From the NCBI GenBank assembly GCA_015062655.1, contig SUUG01000011.1:1-64000 (forward strand): DNA of 64,000 nucleotides, read 5' to 3'. Positions within the stretch are counted from its first letter, which is position 1. The number at the start of each line of letters is the position of its first letter. Made by a program: the position numbers and the translations under genes. The notes under the pieces were generated by a model that ran no database searches, was not told where the DNA came from, and worked only from the letters and a program-made list of their open reading frames with translations. This DNA comes from Coriobacteriaceae bacterium. Lineage in GTDB: Bacteria > Actinomycetota > Coriobacteriia > Coriobacteriales > Coriobacteriaceae. Of the stretch, positions 44,693 through 53,804 are shown piece after piece.

Positions 44693-45676
44693 ATGAGCAT
44701 CATATTCTCACATAGCACCGCCCGCTCCTACCATCGGTCCCCTTGGCGGTCTGATGCCGGGGAGCTTGCGCTCCGCCAGCGAGCGCAAGCTCCCCAAGGG
44801 GCGTTGTATAGATCAGATCTCATCGAGGCTCGAAACGCCCTCGCAGCATCCGGGGTGCCCGGTGAGAGCCTTGAGATCGTCGATGTGCTCGTGCGCTCCG
44901 CCAACAGGCGCCGGCAGCTCGCGGGCGCCCGCGCGCACGTGCTGGGAGGCGAGCTCGAGGCCGACGCGCTGCTGCAGATCGCGCCCGGCGTCCTCGTCAC
45001 CGATATCCGTCTCACCGCCCTGCTCTCCGCCCAAGACCTCACCTTCCTCGAGCTCGTCGAATACTATTGCGAGATCTGCGGCGCCTACGACCTGCCCAGC
45101 GAACCGGAAACGAGCTATCGGGAGCGCGCGCCCCTGACGACCGTCGCCGAGTTGTCGGCATACTTCGAGCGCATGGCGAACCGGGTGCGCGGCTCTAAAA
45201 CCGCGCGGCGCGCCCTGCTATACGTCCGCGAGGGCCTCCGCTCCCCGCTCGAGACCGCCATGGTTCTGATGCTCGTGCTCCCCCGGGCGATGGGAGGGTT
45301 CGGGATGCGGAGCCTCCTCACCGACCACCGCCTCGAGATCCCGCCCCACGCACGCCACCTCACGCGTCGCTCCTTCCTCGTATGCGACGCCTTCCTCCCG
45401 GCATCCCGGATCGATTTCGAGTACCACGGCTTCGGGCATGACGAGGAGGAGCAGGCGACCATCGACGACGAGCGCGTCAACACGCTGCGCGCCATGGGGA
45501 TCCGGGTCATCGCCATCAGGCGCTGGGCGTTCTTCGACGGCGCCGCCTTTCGCCGCTTCGCCGGCGCCGTCATCCGCGAGGCGAAGATCGCCCGCACGCG
45601 CCTGCCGCATCGGTTCGAACAGCGGCAGGACGAGCTGAGACGCTTCGTGCTGCGCCGATATCTCTCCGATACCTGA
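44693..45676 (+). CDS. Orphan PD-(D/E)XK/DUF559-like (Vsr-fold) protein
   Basis: 327 residues from the ATG at 44693 (GGAG RBS). The N-terminus SIIFSHSTARSYHR resembles the HTTAL-type start seen in AbiEi-like proteins. The middle holds SPLETAMVLMLVLPRAMGGF. The C-terminus is a Vsr/DUF559-like nuclease core: SRIDFEYHGFGHDEEE, then DDERVNTLRAMGIRVIAIRR. D/E in IDFEYHG could be the catalytic acids, but the Q/E-x-K lysine is not clear, so activity is uncertain. A perfect 15-bp hairpin lies in codons 23-34. It is bracketed by two related family VI elements. Confidence 0.65.
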   Translation: MSIIFSHSTARSYHRSPWRSDAGELALRQRAQAPQGALYRSDLIEARNALAASGVPGESLEIVDVLVRSANRRRQLAGARAHVLGGELEADALLQIAPGVLVTDIRLTALLSAQDLTFLELVEYYCEICGAYDLPSEPETSYRERAPLTTVAELSAYFERMANRVRGSKTARRALLYVREGLRSPLETAMVLMLVLPRAMGGFGMRSLLTDHRLEIPPHARHLTRRSFLVCDAFLPASRIDFEYHGFGHDEEEQATIDDERVNTLRAMGIRVIAIRRWAFFDGAAFRRFAGAVIREAKIARTRLPHRFEQRQDELRRFVLRRYLSDT

Positions 45677-45734
45677 TTTGCTGATACTTCGTTTGTGCAA
45701 GCAGTCCTTGCGGCGTGAAGGCTATTTGCGTTTC

Positions 45735-45884
45735 TTTCGGATATGTATCTTTTTCCTCAACAAAATGACCCCTGTGTACAGCGAGGCACACAGGGGTCAA
45801 AAACGCAACTTGGCTGAGCAGGCCATTCTTACTCGCTACTCGCAATGCGCTCGTGCGGCTATACAGAGCCGTAAAGATTGCAAC
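45735..45884 (-). repeat. Structured element, family VI, copy B
   Basis: Read on the minus strand: GTTGCAATCTTTACGGCTCT, the hairpin ACCCCTGTGT/ACACAGGGGT, then CATTTTGTTGAGGAAAAAG. Relative to copy A one stem pair is exchanged (G-C for C-G), preserving pairing. It lies between the nuclease-like gene and the zinc ATPase, in sense with the ATPase, and probably serves as its terminator as well. Confidence 0.82.
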
Positions 45885-46007
45885 CAAGAGGCCGCCGACG
45901 CGCCCGCCGCAGCCGCCGCAGCACCGGCGGTGGCCGTCGCAGCAGCATCTCCGCCCGCAGTCTCGACGCCAGCCCCGACCGCCGCAACCGCAAGCGCCGC
46001 CGCCGCA
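45885..46007. other. Low-complexity GCN-rich spacer
   Basis: About 120 bp of CCGCCGCAG-type sequence after the ATPase stop. No gene. Confidence 0.6.
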
Positions 46008-47948
<1,941 letters not shown>

Positions 47949-47960
47949 ATCTCCTCCTAA

Positions 47961-47988
47961 ATATGAATGTATGTGCAATTGCTCATAT
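47961..47988. promoter_or_regulatory. ATATGA...TCATAT dyad upstream of the zinc ATPase
   Basis: Half-sites ATATGA and TCATAT 16 bp apart with a TGCAATTGC centre. It carries the same half-sites as the two dyads before the ArsR gene, so the ATPase may have its own ArsR-controlled promoter. Confidence 0.55.
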
Positions 47989-48049
47989 GTGTGGGCAACC
48001 AAAGGCCGTCCGCAGACGGCCCTCGGATCTCAACGGCTTGCCCGCCGGC

Positions 48050-48736
48050 TCACACCAGCACGGCGCAGTCGGGCTCGATATCCTCCACCGTGTCGACCAC
48101 GCGGTCGAGCACCTCGTCGAAGGAGTCCTCGTCGGCCTCGAGCGTCAGCTTCTGCGTGAGGAAGTTGACCTTCACGGAGCTCACCCCCTCCACGCCGGAG
48201 AGGACGTCCTCGAGCTTCTGCGCGCAGCTCGCGCAATCGATCTCGTCGAGTTTGAAGGACTTCCGCATGGTTGCTTCCTTTCTCTGGATGCGCATGGCGG
48301 GATGATCTTCCTGTTCCTGTGCGGCGGCCCGCTCAACCTCCGCACCGTGGTTCCCGATGAACTCGAGCACATGGCTCATGCCCTGGTTCAAGATGGTGGT
48401 CACATGCCCGTCGGCCAGCGAGTAGAGGATGCTGCGACCCTCGCGCCGAAACTTCACGAGGCGCGCTTGCCGCAGCGTCCGCAGCTGGTGCGAGACGGCG
48501 CTTTGCGACGAGCCGGTCGCCTCGGCGATCTCCCCCACCGGGCGCTCCCGCTCCACCAGGGTGTACAGGATCTTCACCCGGGTGGTGTCCGAGAACATGC
48601 GGAAGAGGTCCGCGAGGTCGTAGAGGATCTCATCGGCCGGGAGGCTGTCGAGCGAGCAGAGGAAGAGGGCGAGGTCGTCGGGGGCGATGGCGCCGCCCGC
48701 GGACTCGCCTCCGAGCTTGGTAGCTTGCTTTCCCAT
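48050..48736 (-). CDS. ArsR/SmtB-type zinc sensor fused in frame to an HMA metallochaperone domain
   Basis: 228 residues. Residues 30-125 are an ArsR winged helix (ADLFRMFSDTTRVKILYTLV, SSQSAVSHQLRTLRQARLV). The alpha-5 zinc site is complete: D-x-H-x10-H-x2-E in LADGHVTTILNQGMSHVLEF, as in SmtB/CzrA. From residue 157 a heavy-metal-associated domain follows (FKLDEIDCASCAQKLEDVL). The ATG at 48268 (MRKSFKLDEI) has a strong RBS (GAAAGGAAG), so a free 72-residue HMA protein may also be made. The ATG at 48736 follows GGGGAGG. Confidence 0.88.
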   Translation of the reverse strand: MGKQATKLGGESAGGAIAPDDLALFLCSLDSLPADEILYDLADLFRMFSDTTRVKILYTLVERERPVGEIAEATGSSQSAVSHQLRTLRQARLVKFRREGRSILYSLADGHVTTILNQGMSHVLEFIGNHGAEVERAAAQEQEDHPAMRIQRKEATMRKSFKLDEIDCASCAQKLEDVLSGVEGVSSVKVNFLTQKLTLEADEDSFDEVLDRVVDTVEDIEPDCAVLV

Positions 48737-48749
48737 GGTGCCTCCCCTC

Positions 48750-48769
48750 ATATGAATGATCGCTCATAT
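48750..48769. promoter_or_regulatory. ArsR/SmtB operator 1
   Basis: ATATGA-N8-TCATAT (ATGATCGC spacer), directly upstream of the ArsR-HMA start. The 12-nt half-site geometry is typical of SmtB/CadC-type sensors. Confidence 0.72.
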
Positions 48770-48786
48770 TTGCTGACTTCCTCATT

Positions 48787-48806
48787 ATATGAGCAGTCAT
48801 TCATAT
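48787..48806. promoter_or_regulatory. ArsR/SmtB operator 2
   Basis: ATATGA-N8-TCATAT (GCAGTCAT spacer), 37 bp centre to centre from operator 1. The pair would bracket the promoter of the ArsR-HMA gene. Confidence 0.72.
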
Positions 48807-48899
48807 GTCAAGGCGAAGGACGGCAAACGGGTGGACGGGGCTGAAACGGGGTCGGATGGACGCGAACGGGAGACCGGCGGCGGTGCGAGCGGCGGGCGG

Positions 48900-49066
48900 G
48901 GGGTGGGCCCGACGGCTAGGGAGGGCGGGCGATCAGGCCCATCGGCTGCGGGCGGGCGAAGGCGGTCAGGTCCGACGGCTACGGGCGGGCGGACGCGGCG
49001 CCATCCGACCGGCCTGCCCCGCAAAGGCGGACGCGGCGCCATCCGACCGGCCTGCCCCGGCGAGGG
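48900..49066. repeat. G-rich minisatellite
   Basis: Two near-identical 38-39-bp tandem units (GGCGGACGCGGCGCCATCCG...) occupy about 48989-49066. They are preceded by degenerate CGGCT-x-CGGGCGGGCG units. The strand is strongly G-biased on the plus side. The array encodes the C-terminal tail of the adjacent minus-strand protein. Confidence 0.75.
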
Positions 49067-49322
49067 CGGGCGCGGGCAGCACGGCCAGAACGTCGCCGTC
49101 CGCGAGACCGCGGCGGGCGGTCTCCTCGTCGAGCGCGAGCTCGACCGCGCGGCCGCCGAGGCTTCGCTTGCCATGGCGGCGCCCATGCGCCTCGTCCCAC
49201 TCGAAATCGACCGGATCGACGTTGAACGAGCCGCCGACCCGCCGCTCGAGCGAGATCACCACGGCCGGATCGTTGACGTTGCCGTGCACGCCGGTCGCGC
49301 GGACGGCCCCCTCCCCCATCAT
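48966..49322 (-). CDS. Small protein with UreE N-domain-like sequence and repetitive tail
   Basis: 118 residues. Residues 15-85 (VDPVDFEWDEAHGRRHGKRS, LALDEETARRGLADGDVLAV) are protein-like and resemble the N-terminal peptide-binding domain of urease accessory UreE, including the terminal DGDVL. This would suggest a nickel or metallochaperone role, but no urease genes are present. The last 35 residues are encoded by the minisatellite and lack structure. It follows the ligase stop by 11 nt, so it is probably cotranscribed. The assignment is tentative. Confidence 0.45.
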   Translation of the reverse strand: MMGEGAVRATGVHGNVNDPAVVISLERRVGGSFNVDPVDFEWDEAHGRRHGKRSLGGRAVELALDEETARRGLADGDVLAVLPAPALAGAGRSDGAASAFAGQAGRMAPRPPARSRRT

Positions 49323-49333
49323 GTCAGCGCCGA

Positions 49334-50401
49334 TCAGGCGTGCGCGATCGCGGTGAGGATCAGCTCGGAGAGCACCTCGCCCAGATCGCGGCCGGCCGCA
49401 CGCATCATCTGCGGGAAGCGCGAGTAGGTGGTGAGGCCCGGCGTGGAGTTGACCTCGTTGAAGACGACCTCGCCGTCCTCGGTCACGAAGAGGTCCACGC
49501 GGGCGAAACCGGAGCAGCCAAGCGCCTGGTACACGGCGGCACCGGCGGCCCGCACGCGGTCGAGCGTCACCGCGGGCAGCGTCGAGGGGCAGCGAAGCTC
49601 GGTGTTGGCGCCCGGGTCCTGCTCGAGGTGGATCCGGAAGAACCCGTCGCCGCTGACGACGATCTCGTCGACCTCCCCCATCTCGAGGCCGTCCACGGCG
49701 TTGCCCATCACGGCGCAGCCCACCTCCACGCCCTCGATGGCCTCCTCGACGGCGACCTTGGAATCAAGCGCGAGGGCCTCGTCGATAGCGCGCGAGAGCT
49801 CGGCCTCGTCCGTAGCCTTCGAGACGCCGATGGAGGAGCCGCCGCGCGCCGGCTTGACGAAGACCGGGAAGCCGCCGCACTCGGCGACCGCCGCGAGGGC
49901 GTCCTCGGCCGTGGCCCCGCGGTGCACCACGGTGCAGCGCGGCGAGCGGACGCCCGCGGACGCCGCGAGCCGATGGGCGACGTCCTTGTCCATGCAGGCC
50001 GCCGACGCCAGTACGCTGCATCCCGCATAGGGGATCCCGCAGAGCTCGAGCGCGCCCTGGACGGTGCCGTCCTCCCCGCCCTGGCCGTGCAGGACCGGCA
50101 AGGCGACGTCGATGTCGAGCTCGCAGAACTCACCGTCGACGAGCTCGAGCAGGCCGCCGCGCGCCTGCTCGCCGCGCCCGGGGATGAGCACGACGGGGCT
50201 CACGTCATGCGTCTCCCAAGCGCCGGTGACGATATCGGCGGGGTCCCCGGCGTAGTGGAACCACGCGCCGTCGCGGTCGATGCCGATGAGCACCGGCGTG
50301 AAACGGTCCGTGGGCAGGCAGGCGACGACGTTCGCCGCCGACTTGAGCGAGATGTCGTGCTCGGTGGAGATGCCACCGAAGAGAATCGCGACGTTCAGCA
50401 C
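49334..50401 (-). CDS. D-alanine-D-X ligase of the VanA-like subtype
   Basis: 355-residue ATP-grasp ligase making the terminal peptidoglycan dipeptide or depsipeptide. N-terminal LFGGISTEHDISLKSA, VLHGQGGEDGT, the ATP-grasp FVKPARGGSSIGVSK, and C-terminal ARVDLFV and FNEVNSTPGLTTYSRFP. The omega-loop reads FFRIHLEQDPG with His258, matching VanA/VanB (FRIHQE) instead of the FYDYEEKY-type loop of D-Ala-D-Ala ligases. The GTG start follows GGAGGG. No vanH, vanX or vanRS genes are nearby. D-Ala-D-Lac activity is an inference. Confidence 0.85.
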   Translation of the reverse strand: MLNVAILFGGISTEHDISLKSAANVVACLPTDRFTPVLIGIDRDGAWFHYAGDPADIVTGAWETHDVSPVVLIPGRGEQARGGLLELVDGEFCELDIDVALPVLHGQGGEDGTVQGALELCGIPYAGCSVLASAACMDKDVAHRLAASAGVRSPRCTVVHRGATAEDALAAVAECGGFPVFVKPARGGSSIGVSKATDEAELSRAIDEALALDSKVAVEEAIEGVEVGCAVMGNAVDGLEMGEVDEIVVSGDGFFRIHLEQDPGANTELRCPSTLPAVTLDRVRAAGAAVYQALGCSGFARVDLFVTEDGEVVFNEVNSTPGLTTYSRFPQMMRAAGRDLGEVLSELILTAIAHA

Positions 50402-50402
50402 G

Positions 50403-50834
50403 TTAGCCCTCCACGCTCACGAGCTCGATGTCGAAATTGAGGTCGCTGCCGGCGAGCTCATGGTTCGCGTCGAGTGTGACGCCCGTGGCCGGGTCGACCG
50501 AGACCACCGTGACGGGCACGGGCTGGCCGCCGGGGCCGGAGAGGTAGAGCTTGTCGCCGGAGCTGATCTGGTCGATGTTGGGGACCTGCTCGGCCGGGTA
50601 GGTGAGCACGAGGTCCTCGCGGCGCTCGCCGTAGGCCTCGGCGGCCGGGATGTGGACGGTCTTCTTCTCACCCACGGCCATGTCCATGACCGCGGCGTCG
50701 AAGCCGGCGATCATCTGGTGGGCGCCGCAGGTGAACTCGATGGGCTCCCCGCGGTCATAGGAGCTGTCGAACTGGGTTCCGTCATCGAGGGTGCCGCGGT
50801 AGTGGGCCCGGACCGTCTTGCCTTCGTTGGACAT
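50403..50834 (-). CDS. FKBP-type peptidyl-prolyl isomerase (SlyD-like)
   Basis: 143 residues. FKBP strand VRAHYRGTLDDGTQFDSSY, IAGFDAAVMDMAVGEKKTVH, then an inserted-flap domain (YPAEQVPNIDQISSGDKLYL) and VTLDANHELAGSDLNFDIEL complete the SlyD fold. The His-rich metal tail of SlyD is missing. It starts the operon with the D-Ala ligase, whose start lies 1 nt after its stop. Confidence 0.93.
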   Translation of the reverse strand: MSNEGKTVRAHYRGTLDDGTQFDSSYDRGEPIEFTCGAHQMIAGFDAAVMDMAVGEKKTVHIPAAEAYGERREDLVLTYPAEQVPNIDQISSGDKLYLSGPGGQPVPVTVVSVDPATGVTLDANHELAGSDLNFDIELVSVEG

Positions 50835-50954
50835 GTGATCTCGCTTTCCTGCGGGTCGGTTTCTTGCAGGCGTCAACTATAGTGGATGGCCGCCGTCCGC
50901 GCCGTCGCTCGGGCGCGAATGCATGAAAGAGACAGCCGGTTGCGGGAGGTGCGC

Positions 50955-51806
50955 ATGGACTACGAGGTCGAGGTCGCGCTCGGCGACGGGCGCCGCGCCC
51001 GCGTCGGGGTCACGCGCAAGCGCGTGAAGAACCTGAACCTCAGGCTCAGATCAGACGGCAGCCTGGCGGCGAGCGTGCCCGTGGGCACGTCGCGCGCACG
51101 CGTCGAGGCCTTCCTCGAGCGGCACGCGGCCTGGATCGAACGGCAGCTCGCACGGCGGGAGCGCCGCCTTGAGGCGGACGGGGCGCCGCGCGGCTCGGTG
51201 CCGCTCTGGGGGCGGCTCGTCTCCGCGCAGGACGCGGGGACCCGAGACGAGGAGGCCCTCCGCGCCCTCTACCGGCGCGAACTCGCGGACGCCCTGCCCG
51301 CGTTGGCCGCCAAGCTCGCGGAGCGCATGGGGGTCGCCGCCCGCTCCTGGAGCATCCGCGACATGCGCACGCGCTGGGGATCTTGCACGCCCTCGACGGG
51401 TCGCATCCGCATCAACCTGCGCCTCGCCGCCTATCCGCCCCGCTGCCTTGAGGCCGTGGTGGCCCATGAGCTCACGCACCTGATGGAGCCGAGCCATAAC
51501 GCGCGGTTCCATGCCCTACTCGACGCCTGGTGCCCAGGCAACCGCGAGGCCACGGCCCTCTTGCGCCGCCCGGCCACGGAGGTCGCGCAGCGCGCGGCGG
51601 GGTGCGGGGCCGTGGCGGGCGGGAAAAGCGGGCCGGATGATCAAGTTGCCGCATCGGACGGGGCAGGCGGGCAAGATGGGCTTGCCACGGTGGGTGGGTC
51701 AAACGGGTCGGCCAATCAGGTTGCCGCGGCGCACGAGGCGGCCGATGGGGTTGCCGCGACAGGAGAAGCAGACGGGGCCGGCGATCGGGCGGCCGCAAAA
51801 GGTTGA
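50955..51806 (+). CDS. YgjP/SprT-like (DUF45) zinc metallopeptidase with repetitive tail
   Basis: 283 residues. The fold is visible in RKRVKNLNLRLRSDGSLAAS, RDMRTRWGSCTPSTGRIRIN and the zinc motif HELTHLMEPSHNARFH (HExxH plus downstream H; here HELTH). The core ends near residue 215. The last 65 residues are a Gly/Ala/Asp repeat (DQVAASDG, NQVAAAHE, DGVAATGE) coded by a short tandem repeat, not part of the family. The ATG at 50955 follows GGGAGG. Substrate unknown. Confidence 0.85.
   Translation: MDYEVEVALGDGRRARVGVTRKRVKNLNLRLRSDGSLAASVPVGTSRARVEAFLERHAAWIERQLARRERRLEADGAPRGSVPLWGRLVSAQDAGTRDEEALRALYRRELADALPALAAKLAERMGVAARSWSIRDMRTRWGSCTPSTGRIRINLRLAAYPPRCLEAVVAHELTHLMEPSHNARFHALLDAWCPGNREATALLRRPATEVAQRAAGCGAVAGGKSGPDDQVAASDGAGGQDGLATVGGSNGSANQVAAAHEAADGVAATGEADGAGDRAAAKG
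51640..51800 (+). repeat. Coding minisatellite at the 3' end of the YgjP-like gene
   Basis: Degenerate units around GATCAAGTTGCCGC, AATCAGGTTGCCGC and GATGGGGTTGCCGC encode xQVAA repeats. Composition differs from the preceding core. Confidence 0.55.
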
Positions 51807-51930
51807 ACCCCGTCCGCTCGCCTCGGCGTCCACCAAAGCGCGCCTCCAAAGCAGCACCCGAAGCTTTTGTCACCCCATCCGAGCCGGTTTTGGAAGCTTT
51901 TGTCGAGCATTCGCGCCAGCTTCCGAATCT

Positions 51931-52079
51931 TTTTTTCGATTGTAAGGGGATAATCCCCTCTTCCTTGAGTATGCTTTATCCCAATAAAGCGCCCATCTGG
52001 TCTATCTTTCCCATTGGGTTGTGCAAAATGGGCTGCTACTCGGGCCTCTCAAAGAAAAGCCCCTACAATCGACTTTTTT
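51931..52079. repeat. Structured A/T-richer palindromic element, family VII
   Basis: Outer arms TCGATTGTAAGGGG/CCCCTACAATCGA are each flanked by T runs. Inside are GGGGATAATCCCC, GCTTTAT/ATAAAGC and GCCCAT/ATGGGC stems. GC content is well below the neighbours. GAAGCTTTTGTC occurs twice just upstream (51869-51905). Could be a repeat or a structured RNA. Confidence 0.65.
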
Positions 52080-52123
52080 CGCCGAAGAACCCCCTTCCTG
52101 GCCGCTCCGGCAGGCGCGCAACC

Positions 52124-52612
52124 CTATCCGCGAGCGCGCTCGATCTCCACGGCGCAGGACGCGAGCGGCAGGCCGACCGGGGCCCAGGGCTTCTCGAGGC
52201 GCACGCGCACGGCGAGGAGCTGCGGATGAGCGCCGAGCAGGAGCGAGGCCACGCCCTCGGCGGCGGCCTCGATCAGCTTGAAGGTGCGCTCACGCAGGAA
52301 GGCGTCCACCTCATGGCAGACCGCTCCGTAATCGATGGACGCCTCGAGGTCATCGGCCTCGCCTGCACGCCGCAGGTCGGCGAAGAGGGTGAGCGAGACC
52401 ACGAACTTCTGCCCGAGCTCGTTCTCGGCCGGATAGACGCCGTGGTTCGCGAAGACCTCGAGCCCGGTGATGAGGATGCGGTCCGCGTGGGCGGGCCGGT
52501 CATCGGCGGCGCTGGCCGTGTCGCCGCGAAGCACGGGCAGCCCGCGCTCGCGCTTGGCGAGCGTCCCCGAAGCCACCGACGTGGATGTGGCTGAAAGCTC
52601 CCGATCAGGCAT
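52124..52612 (-). CDS. folB: Dihydroneopterin aldolase
   Basis: Converts dihydroneopterin to hydroxymethyl-dihydropterin in folate synthesis. The conserved domain spans about residues 45-160: ILITGLEVFANHGVYPAENE, IDYGAVCHEVDAFL, LIEAAAEGVASLLL and the catalytic lysine in RLEKPWAPVG. About 40 N-terminal residues are a non-conserved extension. The start at 52612 (MPDREL) has AGGAG at a suitable distance. Last gene of the folE-HD-folB operon. Confidence 0.9.
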   Translation of the reverse strand: MPDRELSATSTSVASGTLAKRERGLPVLRGDTASAADDRPAHADRILITGLEVFANHGVYPAENELGQKFVVSLTLFADLRRAGEADDLEASIDYGAVCHEVDAFLRERTFKLIEAAAEGVASLLLGAHPQLLAVRVRLEKPWAPVGLPLASCAVEIERARG

Positions 52613-52624
52613 ACCGATCATCTC

Positions 52625-53137
52625 CTAGATTCTGACCTCGAGGTTCTTTTTCTCTTCAGTCCATTTGCACGCACCGACGGCCGGGCAGGCGAAGCATGGG
52701 CGCGAGACCTTGTCGGCCCAGGCGATCACCCGTGAAAGGTCCTCGGCCGCGGCCGGATCGCGATGCCCGCGCACCGCCGCCAGGATCGAGGCGCGCTCCC
52801 GCTCGTCGAACCGCTCGCCGGCGGGCAGGTCGGCCAGGATCGAAGTCGCCAGGAGCTCACCTGCGATCTCATGGGCGCCGCCTCCATCATACTGCGCCCC
52901 GCGGCCGATATCGTGCAGGAGGGCGGCTGCGTACACGAGGTCGCGCGGCAGGTCGAGCCCCTCCTCGAGCACCCGGATCCAGCCGACCCGGGCCGCATCG
53001 AGCAGGTGCGCGACATCGTGCCGGCAGAAAAAGCGATCCTCCTCCGCCGCGTTGATGCGCGCGAGCTCGCGCTGGTAGAGCGGATGGCTCCAGATAGCCT
53101 CCACGCGCGGCATGCGCTCCGGTTTGACCCAGATCAT
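52625..53137 (-). CDS. HD-domain protein in the folate operon
   Basis: 170 residues with HD metal-site residues in RHDVAHLLDAARV, AALLHDIGRG, GAHEIAGEL and VRGHRDP. The C-terminus has four cysteines or nearby ligands in SRPCFACPAVGACKW, possibly binding metal. It is placed between folE and folB with short gaps. Its position suggests a role in pterin phosphate removal, but that is only context. A downstream ATG (53113) is an alternative start. Confidence 0.8.
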   Translation of the reverse strand: MIWVKPERMPRVEAIWSHPLYQRELARINAAEEDRFFCRHDVAHLLDAARVGWIRVLEEGLDLPRDLVYAAALLHDIGRGAQYDGGGAHEIAGELLATSILADLPAGERFDERERASILAAVRGHRDPAAAEDLSRVIAWADKVSRPCFACPAVGACKWTEEKKNLEVRI

Positions 53138-53151
53138 GAGCCGCCTGCCCC

Positions 53152-53709
53152 TCAGGCGCGGAGGAGCTCGAAGAAGCGCTGCTCGAGCCCCGGGTTGCTC
53201 TCAAACGCGCCGCGGCGGGCGAGCGTCACCGTGCTCGCGCCGGGCTTCCTCACGCCGCGCATGGTCATGCACATGTGCTCGGCGGAGAGCTGGACGATGA
53301 CCCCCTGGGGCGCCAAGTGCTCCATCAGGGCGTCGGCGATCTGGGAGGTCAGGCGCTCCTGGAGCTGCAGACGGCGGGCGAAGACCTCGACCGTGCGGGC
53401 GAGCTTGGAGAGCCCGGCCACGCGGCCGTCCGGGATGTAGCCGATCGCCGCGGTTCCGTAAAACGGCAGCATGTGGTGCTCGCAAAGCGAGTGGAACGGG
53501 ATGTCGCGCTCGATGACCAGGTCGTTTGAGGAGACGCTGAACGTGCGGGCGAGGTGCTCGGAGGCGTCCTCGTCCATGCCGGCGGCGATCTCGGCGTACA
53601 TGCGCGCGACGCGGGCCGGGGTCTCAAGCAGCCCCTCACGGTCGGGATCCTCCCCGATGCCCTTCAAGAGCAGGCGCGTGGCCTCCTCCACCAGCTCCCG
53701 ATCGACCAT
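53152..53709 (-). CDS. folE: GTP cyclohydrolase I
   Basis: First enzyme of folate synthesis, 185 residues. The zinc ligands lie in LCEHHMLPFYG and SAEHMCMTMRGVRKPG; PDGRVAGLSKLARTVEVFARR and QLQERLT are signature segments. The ATG at 53709 gives the compact bacterial form. The upstream extension in the track is not conserved. Confidence 0.96.
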   Translation of the reverse strand: MVDRELVEEATRLLLKGIGEDPDREGLLETPARVARMYAEIAAGMDEDASEHLARTFSVSSNDLVIERDIPFHSLCEHHMLPFYGTAAIGYIPDGRVAGLSKLARTVEVFARRLQLQERLTSQIADALMEHLAPQGVIVQLSAEHMCMTMRGVRKPGASTVTLARRGAFESNPGLEQRFFELLRA

Positions 53710-53804
53710 ACGCAAACCCCTCTCGCCCGTTGTTTGCCGGTCATGGTACCACGGTTGCGAACCGCACGACCTCCCGAATCGCCCAGCCGCCTCGCGCGAC
53801 CTCC

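Noticed and set aside
49334-50401. Acquired vancomycin-resistance cluster
   Set aside because: Only the ligase is VanA-like; vanH, vanX, vanR and vanS are absent from the window and composition matches the neighbours.
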